A stretch of 64,000 nucleotides of DNA from Actinoplanes sp. L3-i22. Lineage in GTDB: Bacteria > Actinomycetota > Actinomycetes > Mycobacteriales > Micromonosporaceae. Positions 17,123 through 24,097 of the stretch are shown here, in pieces (the stretch's first letter is position 1; each line of letters opens with the position of its first letter). The notes beneath the pieces are model-generated. The model did not search any database and had not been told where the DNA came from. It saw nothing but the letters and a program-made list of their open reading frames with translations. The stretch spans positions 8,254,501-8,318,500 of the forward strand of contig NZ_AP024745.1 of the NCBI RefSeq assembly GCF_019704555.1, read 5' to 3'. Both the position numbers and the translations under genes were made by a program.

Positions 17123-17764
17123 ATGGGACCCCCGCCCGTGCCGGACCGGATCGCCAGCGGCGTCGTCTTCACGACCCCGGCCGCCCTGCCGCGCGGCCGG
17201 CACGAGCTGCCCCGCGAGCGGATCGTCGCCGCCCAGCGGGAGAAGATGCTGATCGCCGCGACCGAGCTGCTCGCCGGCGAGGGCTACCGGGGCTTCGGGG
17301 TGCGGGAGATCTGCGCCCGGGCGGCGGTGTCCCGGGCCGCGTTCTACGAGTGCTTCGCCGACAAGGACACCTGCGTCTACGCCGCGTACGACCGGTTCAT
17401 CGAGGTGTTCCTGGCCCGGCTGACCACCGAGCCCGGGGACGGTGCGGTCGGCGGCTTCGTCACGTCGTACCTCCGCGTCCTGAACAGTGACCGGGTCGCG
17501 GCCCGGGCCTTCCAGGTGGAGATGGACGCCCTCGGGCGGCCGGCGCGGCAGCGCCGCCGCGAGGCGATCGAGCGGCTCGCGGTGACCGTTCGTGATCTGC
17601 GCGGTGACGCGGCCGGCGCGCCGCTGAGCGCCTACGTCGGCGCGATCTACGCCCTGCGGCAGATCGCGTCGGACGCGCTGGACAGCGGCGGCGAGCCGGA
17701 CCTGACGGCCCTCGCGCCGGAGCTCTCGACCTGGCTGACCCGGATGGTGGAGGACCGACAATGA
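17123..17764 (+). CDS. TetR-family transcriptional regulator
   Basis: A 213-residue regulator. The N-terminal HTH region reads REKMLIAATELLAGEGYRGF, then VREICARAAVSRAAFYECFADKD, which is the typical TetR recognition helix. The C-terminal ligand domain is not diagnostic. Its stop overlaps the ATG of the acyl-CoA ligase gene (ATGA), so regulator and enzyme are co-translated and the ligase is a probable target with an acyl-CoA or fatty acid effector. ATG at 17123 is used; the frame is open further upstream and no strong Shine-Dalgarno is visible. Confidence 0.88.
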   Translation: MGPPPVPDRIASGVVFTTPAALPRGRHELPRERIVAAQREKMLIAATELLAGEGYRGFGVREICARAAVSRAAFYECFADKDTCVYAAYDRFIEVFLARLTTEPGDGAVGGFVTSYLRVLNSDRVAARAFQVEMDALGRPARQRRREAIERLAVTVRDLRGDAAGAPLSAYVGAIYALRQIASDALDSGGEPDLTALAPELSTWLTRMVEDRQ

Positions 17765-19509
17765 CGCAGACGTGTACCGCGCCGGCCGCGGAGGAAGCGA
17801 CCCTGGCGGCGCTCCAGGAGCACGAGCCGGCCTCGTTCGGGGCAATGTTCCTGCAGCGTGCGGCGGAGCAGCCGGACGCCGTCGCCTACCTGCGACCCGG
17901 GCCGGACGGCTGGCGGGAGCAGACCTGGGCGCAGACCGCGCGGGCGGTCACCGAGATCGCGGCCGGGCTGCTCGCGCTCGGGCTGCGGCCGGAGGACCGG
18001 GTCGCGATCGCCAGCGGCACCCGCGTCGAGTGGATCGAGGCGGACTTCGGCGTGATGTGCGCCGGCGGCGCGACCACCACCGTCTACCCATCCTCCTCGG
18101 CGGACGAGGTCGCGCACATCCTGACCGATTCCGGCAGCCGTTTCGCGATCGTCGAGGACCCCACACACCTTTCCAAGATCTTATTTCCCGGTACGCCGGT
18201 GGAACGCGCCGTGCTGATCAGCGGCGCCGACCCGCGCGCGATCACCCTCGCCGAACTGCGCGAACTGGGCTCGCCGGAGACCGTGGACGCGGCCGTGGCG
18301 GCGGTCCGGCCCGACGACCTCGCCACGCTGATCTACACCTCCGGCACCACCGGGCTGCCCAAGGGCGTGCGGGTCGCCCACCGCGCGTGGATCTACCAGG
18401 GCCTGGCGATCCGGGCGATGGGCATCGTGCGCCCCGACGACCTCGGCTACCTGTGGCTGCCGCTGTCGCACGCGTTCGGCAAGGCGCTGCTCAGCTGCCA
18501 GCTGTCGGTCGGCTTCGCCTTCGCGGTGGACGGGGACGTCGGCCGGATCGTGCGGCGGCTCGGCGAGGTCCGGCCGACGATCATGCCGGCCGTGCCGCGG
18601 ATCTTCGAGAAGGTCTACGCGGCGGTGAGCGCGGCTACCGGCGTACAAAAGCTGCTGTTGAATTGGGCAGTTGGGGTGGCCTCGGAGCGCCGGTCCGGGC
18701 TGCGGTTCCGGATCGCCGACCGGCTCGTGCTGGCGAAGGTCCGCGCCCGGTTCGGCGGACGGATGCGGTTCTTCATCTCCGGCGCGGCCGCCCTCTCCCC
18801 GGACATCGCCCGCTGGTTCGGCGCGATCGGGCTGCCGATCGCGGAGGGCTACGGGCTCACCGAGTCCTGCGCGACGACGATCTTCAACCGGCCGGACCGC
18901 CCGGAGTACGGCACGGTCGGCATGCCGCTGCCGGGAACCGCCGTCCGGATCGCCGGCGACGGCGAGATCCTCCTGCGCGGGCCCGGCCTGATGCAGGGCT
19001 ACCACGGGCTCGACTCGTCCGCGGTCCTGGTCGACGGGTGGCTGCACACCGGCGACATCGGCGAGATCACGCCGGCCGGGTCGCTGCGGATCACCGACCG
19101 CAAGAAAGACCTGATCAAGACGTCGAACGGGAAGTACGTGGCGCCGCAGACCTTGGAGTCGCGGTTCAAGGCGATCTGCCCGCTGGCCGGTCAGCTCGTC
19201 GTGCACGGCGAGAAGCGCAAGTACATCACCGCGCTGATCGACCTCGATCCGGACGAGGCCGCGAAGTTCGCCGCGGCGCACGGCCTGGACAGCGGCTCGG
19301 TCGCCCGGTCGGACGTGCTGCGGGCGGAGTTGCAGGACTGCGTCGACCGGCTCAACGGCACGCTCAACTCGTGGGAGACCGTGAAGAAATTCGCCGTCCT
19401 CGATCAGCCGCTGAGCGTCGAGAACGGCGAGCTGACCGCGTCCCTGAAGCTGCGCCGGCGGGTGATCGAGGAGCGTTACCGGGCGGTGCTCGACGGGCTT
19501 TACGCCTAA
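17761..19509 (+). CDS. Long-chain fatty acyl-CoA ligase (AMP-forming)
   Basis: A 582-residue adenylate-forming enzyme that activates a carboxylic acid with ATP and joins it to CoA. It has the P-loop-like motif YTSGTTGLPKG, the A5 region GYGLTESCAT, the hinge motif GDIGEI..GSLRITDRKKDLIKTSNGKYVAPQ (shown in parts) and a C-terminal lid. Its closest type is the FadD15-like long-chain class (AMP-binding with LWLPLSHAF and VPRIFEKVY). The short stretch 18620-18680 is less GC-rich than its surroundings but in frame. It is translationally coupled to the TetR gene. Confidence 0.9.
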   Translation: MTQTCTAPAAEEATLAALQEHEPASFGAMFLQRAAEQPDAVAYLRPGPDGWREQTWAQTARAVTEIAAGLLALGLRPEDRVAIASGTRVEWIEADFGVMCAGGATTTVYPSSSADEVAHILTDSGSRFAIVEDPTHLSKILFPGTPVERAVLISGADPRAITLAELRELGSPETVDAAVAAVRPDDLATLIYTSGTTGLPKGVRVAHRAWIYQGLAIRAMGIVRPDDLGYLWLPLSHAFGKALLSCQLSVGFAFAVDGDVGRIVRRLGEVRPTIMPAVPRIFEKVYAAVSAATGVQKLLLNWAVGVASERRSGLRFRIADRLVLAKVRARFGGRMRFFISGAAALSPDIARWFGAIGLPIAEGYGLTESCATTIFNRPDRPEYGTVGMPLPGTAVRIAGDGEILLRGPGLMQGYHGLDSSAVLVDGWLHTGDIGEITPAGSLRITDRKKDLIKTSNGKYVAPQTLESRFKAICPLAGQLVVHGEKRKYITALIDLDPDEAAKFAAAHGLDSGSVARSDVLRAELQDCVDRLNGTLNSWETVKKFAVLDQPLSVENGELTASLKLRRRVIEERYRAVLDGLYA

Positions 19510-19518
19510 AGTCGGATC

Positions 19519-19896
19519 ATGCATCGAAGCCGGTTGTTCGGAGTGCTGATCGATACCCCGGCCGCGGAGGCCGAGGCGGCCGTGGGGTTCTGGACCGCGG
19601 CGCTGGGCGGGCCGACCCGCCGGTCGCCGGACGAGCCGGAGTACACCGGGATCGAGGGGGTCACCGGGCTCGCCATGGTCGTCCAGTCGGTCGACGATCA
19701 GCCGCGCTACCACGTGGACATCGAGACCGACGACGTCGCGGCGGAGACCGAGCGGCTGCTGGCGGCGGGCGCGACGCTCGTCACGGACCACGGCGGGCAC
19801 AAGATCCTGCGGGCGCCGGGCGGGCATCTGCTCTGCGTCGTCCCGGTGCAGAGCCCCGCCCAGCTGTTCGCCACCGACTCCAGAGTCTGGCCGTAG
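19519..19896 (+). CDS. VOC-family (glyoxalase/bleomycin resistance-like) protein
   Basis: A 125-residue single VOC module. A first beta-alpha-beta-beta-beta unit starts at RLFGVLIDTP, and a second has RYHVDIETDDVAAETERLLAAGA and ends GGHLLCVVPVQ. VOC proteins are metal-dependent enzymes or ligand binders acting on small molecules, and they act as dimers at this size. It lies 9 bp after the ligase gene and is probably co-transcribed. The substrate is unknown. Confidence 0.85.
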   Translation: MHRSRLFGVLIDTPAAEAEAAVGFWTAALGGPTRRSPDEPEYTGIEGVTGLAMVVQSVDDQPRYHVDIETDDVAAETERLLAAGATLVTDHGGHKILRAPGGHLLCVVPVQSPAQLFATDSRVWP

Positions 19897-19903
19897 TCCC
19901 CGG

Positions 19904-21808
19904 TTACCGACGGCGGAAGACCAGCAGGGCGTTCGCCGGGATGGTCATGGTCGCGGAATGGTCCAGGCCGTGCAGCGGCGGCCCGTCGGCGACCACGGCC
20001 CCGGCGTTCCCGGCCACCTCCGGGTTGGGGAAATTGTCGTAGTAGTCGCTGTTGAAGTCCTCACTCCACCAGCCCGCCCGCGGGAACCCGAGCCGATAGT
20101 CCCGCAGCGTCGACTCGCTGAAGCTCGCCACCACCACGACGTCCGCGCCGACCCCCGGCACCCAGCGGTGGACCGCGATCACCCGGTTCTCCTCGTCCAC
20201 CGAGAAGACGTTCACCCCGGACGAGCGCAGCGCCGGCAGCGCGCGGCGCAGATGGATCAGATCCCGGCTGAACCGCAGGAAGTCGACCATGTGCCGGTCC
20301 GCGCCGAGCGCCCCGTCCCACCAGACCAGCCGGTCGGTGCGGCCGGGGCTGTCCGACCAGAGCTTGTCCTCGAGGAACTCCTGGCCCATGAAGATCAGTG
20401 GGACGCCGGGGGCCGTCAACAGGATCCCGTTCGCGACCCGGGAGCGGCTGCGGGCGTACCAGGACCGCGGGTTCGATCCGTCGGCCAGCCGGGCGATCCG
20501 CGGCGCGCGATGGTCGTCCATGTCCAGGACCAGATCGTGGTTCTCCAGGCAGTTGTACGCCCAGCCCGGCGACCGGAGCCCGGCGGCGATCCGGCCCACA
20601 CCCCAGCCCCGGTCGGCCACCACCGCCCGCACCCCGTCCCGCAGCGTGTCCGAGTAGGCCAGGTCGAAGCCCATCCCGACCGGCGGCGGCTCGACCGCGA
20701 GCCGCGGGATCTCGCCCCAGTACTCGGCGACCAGGGCCGCGGCCGGGAAGTCCGCGCGCAGCGTGCCGGTCAGCTCCTGACAGAAGCCCCAGCCGCCCTT
20801 CGCGTCGATCACGCTCACCTCGTCGAACCGCAGCCCGTCGGCGTGGTAGTCGCGCAGGAACATCCGGGCGTTCGCGGTCAGGTACTCCCGCACCGGCTGC
20901 CGGTCGAACGCGAAGACCCGGCCGCCGGCCCAGCCCTCCGCCGAGAAGTACGGATTGTTGTACGGCCCCGGGTTCGCCGGCAGGTCGACGTAGTCCAGGC
21001 TCTGCGGGTCGAGCCCACCGCCGGCGTGGTTGTAGACGACGTCGAAGAGCACCGCGACGCCGTACCGATGGCAGATGTCGACGAACGCCTTCACCTGGTT
21101 CGCCTGCCCGGCCAGCTGCTCGAACTTGAGCGGCGACGGGAGCAGCTCGTTCACCGCGTCCAGGTACGGCGGCAGCGCCTCCGGGGCGACGCAGTAGTCC
21201 ATCTCCGGGGAGAACAGGTCGGTGCCGTTGTAGCCCAGACTCCACTCCCCCTGGAACTCCACCACCGGCAGCGGCTGCACCGCGGTCACCCCGAGCGCGG
21301 CCAGGTAGGGCACCCGCTGGACGGCGTCGAGCAGCTTCGCCGTCCGGTGCGGGCGGCGGTCCCGGCCCCGCGCGTCCGCCGCCGAGAAGACGCCGACGTG
21401 GAACTGGTAGACGATCAGGTCGGCCCGGTCCGGCGGGGTCCAGTCCTGGTCGTGCCAGGGGTAGGAGGTGTCGTCGACGACCAGGGCGTCGCACTCCGGG
21501 TAGCCGTACAGCTCCAGCTCACGGGCCTGCGGGTCGCGCTTGAAGCCCTCGTCGCCGGCGCCGACGACGTAGAAGCGGTACTTCGTGCCGGGCTCGACGC
21601 CGGGGAAGAACCCGGTCCAGTCGCCGGTCGCCGGGTCCCGCAGCAGCTCGTCGTCGGGGTCGGGGAGGTAGGTGAAGACACCGTCGAGGGCGACGTACAC
21701 CCGTTGCGCGGCCGGCGCCCAGAACCGGAACGCCACGCCACCGTCCACCAGGGTCGCACCGCGCGGCAGCCCGGCGGTGACATGTTCCTGCGAAGCCACC
21801 ATCCCCAC
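19904..21808 (-). CDS. GH13 alpha-amylase-family enzyme with N-terminal CBM48-like domain
   Basis: A 634-residue glycoside hydrolase acting on alpha-1,4/1,6-glucans. Residues 1-115 form a CBM48-like beta-sandwich (VAFRFWAPAAQRVYVAL). The catalytic barrel has all four GH13 regions: DVVYNHAG, GLRFDEVSVID (nucleophile Asp), AEYWGEIP (acid Glu) and CLENHD. A C-terminal beta domain ends the protein. The architecture resembles branching or trehalohydrolase-type enzymes, and activity on glycogen-like glucan is likely. It ends 7 bp from the convergent VOC gene. ATG at 21802 (MVASQ) is an alternative start. No other glycogen genes are in the window. Confidence 0.88.
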   Translation of the reverse strand: MGMVASQEHVTAGLPRGATLVDGGVAFRFWAPAAQRVYVALDGVFTYLPDPDDELLRDPATGDWTGFFPGVEPGTKYRFYVVGAGDEGFKRDPQARELELYGYPECDALVVDDTSYPWHDQDWTPPDRADLIVYQFHVGVFSAADARGRDRRPHRTAKLLDAVQRVPYLAALGVTAVQPLPVVEFQGEWSLGYNGTDLFSPEMDYCVAPEALPPYLDAVNELLPSPLKFEQLAGQANQVKAFVDICHRYGVAVLFDVVYNHAGGGLDPQSLDYVDLPANPGPYNNPYFSAEGWAGGRVFAFDRQPVREYLTANARMFLRDYHADGLRFDEVSVIDAKGGWGFCQELTGTLRADFPAAALVAEYWGEIPRLAVEPPPVGMGFDLAYSDTLRDGVRAVVADRGWGVGRIAAGLRSPGWAYNCLENHDLVLDMDDHRAPRIARLADGSNPRSWYARSRSRVANGILLTAPGVPLIFMGQEFLEDKLWSDSPGRTDRLVWWDGALGADRHMVDFLRFSRDLIHLRRALPALRSSGVNVFSVDEENRVIAVHRWVPGVGADVVVVASFSESTLRDYRLGFPRAGWWSEDFNSDYYDNFPNPEVAGNAGAVVADGPPLHGLDHSATMTIPANALLVFRRR

Positions 21809-21964
21809 ACGTTAGGGGCCGCGCCGAAAAACGGCCGTCAGGTCCCCGACTGCCCGGCCACCGCAATGCCAGGAAAAGAGCAAAAAGCCGATTTGGTACG
21901 TCGGGAGCCGCCGGTCGCCGACATCATGGCGTTGCCGGGGCGGCCGGCGTCGGGGCGGCCGGCG

Positions 21965-22318
21965 TCAGTCCAGGCTGAACAGGTCGGCGGCCCGGGTCGC
22001 GCTCAGCAGCCAGCGCAGGTGCGGCTGCGGGTTGCGCAGGTGACAGGTCGCGTCCCGGGCCCCGGCCACGCACCGCGCCGCCACCAGCATCCGCAGCCCG
22101 GCCGCGTCGCAGAAGTCCACCTCGGCCAGGTCGATGTGGATCTGCCGGACCGGGGCGGCCAGCCCGAGCACGTCGTAGACCCGGGTCAGGTCGTAGAGCT
22201 GGGTCTGCAGCGCGGTCACCGACATCGCGTCCAGGCTGCCCTGCAGCCGGATGATCAACCGGTCGCCGGTGCGGGCGCCGGCGATCGCCGTGCCCTCGAA
22301 GGTGGGATCAGTGGTCAT
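21965..22318 (-). CDS. STAS-domain anti-sigma-factor antagonist
   Basis: A 117-residue single STAS domain with the strand RLIIRLQGSLDAMSV and the loop IDLAEVDFCDAAGLRMLV. In that loop the usual phosphorylatable Ser of D-(S/T)-x-G is Cys-Asp-Ala-Ala (DFCDAAG), so regulation by phosphorylation is doubtful. Its start overlaps the end of the STAS-HATPase gene by 11 bp, making a partner-switching pair. It is probably cytosolic and binds the kinase-like partner. Confidence 0.88.
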   Translation of the reverse strand: MTTDPTFEGTAIAGARTGDRLIIRLQGSLDAMSVTALQTQLYDLTRVYDVLGLAAPVRQIHIDLAEVDFCDAAGLRMLVAARCVAGARDATCHLRNPQPHLRWLLSATRAADLFSLD

Positions 22319-23147
22319 ATGACGGAACCTCCGGCCGGTTGCGCAGGATCGCCCATACCAGTTTCCCGCCCCGCGCGGGAAGTGCACCCCACGCCGATGC
22401 CGCCGCCCCCACGATCCGCAGCCCCAGGCCCCGGGTGGTGAGCGACGGCCCGAGTGGGCCCGGCTCCGGGTCACGCACCTGTGGCAGTGCCGGATCGCCG
22501 TCGAAGACGGCCAGGTGCAGGCCGGCCGTCGCGCCCTCGCCGCGCGGGGACACCACCATCTCGATGTCGGTGCCGGCGTGCTCGGCCGCGTTCACCACCA
22601 GCTCGGAGGCGACCAGCCGGGCGGGTTGCAGCAGGTGTGCCAGGTCCCAGTCCAGGCAGGCGTCGCTGACCAGGGACCGGGCCAGGGCCGCGGCGGCCGG
22701 GTCCGGCGGCAGGGCCAGATGCATCCGGTCGACGAGCGGGCGGCGGTGCGCCAGCGCGGACCGGGCCTGGTGGACCGACGCGTACATGACCAGCCAGTCC
22801 CGGGCGCCGAGCTGCCGCAGCCGGCGGGCCAGCGGGACCGGCGCCGGCAGGCACACCCCGATCGCGATCGGGGGCTGCATCGCGGCGCCCTGCGCGCACA
22901 GGGTGAGCCAGAGCGGCGCGCTGACCGCGCTCGGATCGTCCAGCCGGTGCAGGTCGACGATCATGCCGGCCGGGTGCTCGGCCAGGCATTTGTCCAGCAC
23001 CGTCCGGGCGCGCCAGGACAGTGGGCGGTCCCAGGGCCCGTACAGGGTCACCTCGATGACCGCGGTGTCCTGATCGATGACGGCCAGCACCGAATCGTCC
23101 AGAGCGTCTCCGGTCCACCCGATCAGATGCGGTGAGTCGGAGGCCAT
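22308..23147 (-). CDS. Fused STAS-like / HATPase anti-sigma regulator
   Basis: A 279-residue protein. The N-terminal half looks like a STAS fold (TAVIEVTLYGPWDRPLSWRA, GMIVDLHRLDDPS). The C-terminal half is a GHKL ATPase with N-box SELVVNAAEHAGTD and G-boxes around LAVFDGDP and TRGLGLRIV, as in RsbW/SpoIIAB anti-sigma kinases. Antagonist-like and kinase-like modules in one chain next to a free STAS gene are unusual. The ATG is preceded by GAAGGAAGGGG, a strong Shine-Dalgarno. No sigma factor gene is nearby. Confidence 0.82.
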   Translation of the reverse strand: MASDSPHLIGWTGDALDDSVLAVIDQDTAVIEVTLYGPWDRPLSWRARTVLDKCLAEHPAGMIVDLHRLDDPSAVSAPLWLTLCAQGAAMQPPIAIGVCLPAPVPLARRLRQLGARDWLVMYASVHQARSALAHRRPLVDRMHLALPPDPAAAALARSLVSDACLDWDLAHLLQPARLVASELVVNAAEHAGTDIEMVVSPRGEGATAGLHLAVFDGDPALPQVRDPEPGPLGPSLTTRGLGLRIVGAAASAWGALPARGGKLVWAILRNRPEVPSYDH

Positions 23148-23287
23148 GTCCCCTTCCTTCCGGTGGGCGCGATCAGCGACATCTGTCACTGTCGTCCGCT
23201 ATTCTTGAATCGTCCCAAAGACACCGTCAATGCAGATTCACCATGCGTCGATGATCGCTCCGGGCCACCGCCACCGCCCGAGTCCCC

Positions 23288-23356
23288 GCCGCGGCCCGAC
23301 GCGAAGCCGCGACGAGCGCCGCCCCCAGGCCCGGCCGCGGCCCGACGCGAAGCCGC
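23288..23356. repeat. Two copies of a 23-bp direct repeat
   Basis: The same 23 bp, beginning GCCGCGGCCCGACGC, occurs at 23288-23310 and 23334-23356 in the intergenic region between the HATPase gene and the next gene. No function is apparent. Confidence 0.6.
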
Positions 23357-23380
23357 CACCAGGAACCACGCTCAGGAACC

Positions 23381-24097
23381 TCAGTCGGGCAGGTCGTCCT
23401 CGTCCCGCCACTCGGGCAGCCGGGACCGCAGCGCGCGGGCCGCCGGCCCCCGATACCTCGTGTCTAACACCTCGGCGAGGATCTCGAGCACCTCCGGGTC
23501 CGGATGCTCGGCGACGAACGCGAAGTCGGCCACCTCACCCCGGCCCTTGAGCTGCCACAATGCCGCGGTCACAGCCCAGACGTCGGCGGACCGCAGCTCC
23601 TCGAGCAGTTCCGGGTACGGTGTCCGGCGCCCGTCCTCGTCGAACCGCCGCCGCAGCCGGGCGGCGCCGTACTCCCCCCGGCTCAGGCAGCCCGGACAGG
23701 CGCAGGGCCGCTGCCCGTGGGCGGCCGGCAGGTACCGCCACCCGGTCAGCCGCGGCGCCGGCCGGATCGTGCGCACCTCGGCGGAGGTGACCTTGCGCGG
23801 GACGACCACCTCGTACCCCGAAGGGTCTTCCATGGTCCGCAGCCTGGCCACCGCCTCGGCCGCGGTGACCGCCTCCCGGGGTTTGCCGTAGTGTCCGACC
23901 TCGACCGGCTCGGCGTCCGGCAGCACGAAGGTGACCGCGACGAACTCGCGCACCCCGCGCCGGCGCAGCTCCCGCGCCCACTGATAGGTCAGCGTGTGCG
24001 AGGGCAGCACCGGGAAGCAGAAGACCGGGGCGCCGAGCCCGGAGCGGCGGACCTTGGCGGTCAGCCGCGCCGGGGTCAGATGGACGAAGCGGCTCAC
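23381..24097 (-). CDS. Hypothetical protein downstream of helY
   Basis: A 238-residue soluble protein that I cannot assign. The N-terminal half has a hydrophobic strand GAPVFCFPVLPSHTLTYQW. The middle carries CACPGC, a possible metal-binding cluster. The C-terminal part is helical and resembles HEAT-type repeats (ADVWAVTAALWQLKGRGEVADFAF, EVLEILAEVLDTRY). The GTG start overlaps the helY stop (GTGA), so it is co-translated with the helicase and may act with it on RNA or ribosomes. This is inference from position. Confidence 0.8.
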   Translation of the reverse strand: MSRFVHLTPARLTAKVRRSGLGAPVFCFPVLPSHTLTYQWARELRRRGVREFVAVTFVLPDAEPVEVGHYGKPREAVTAAEAVARLRTMEDPSGYEVVVPRKVTSAEVRTIRPAPRLTGWRYLPAAHGQRPCACPGCLSRGEYGAARLRRRFDEDGRRTPYPELLEELRSADVWAVTAALWQLKGRGEVADFAFVAEHPDPEVLEILAEVLDTRYRGPAARALRSRLPEWRDEDDLPD

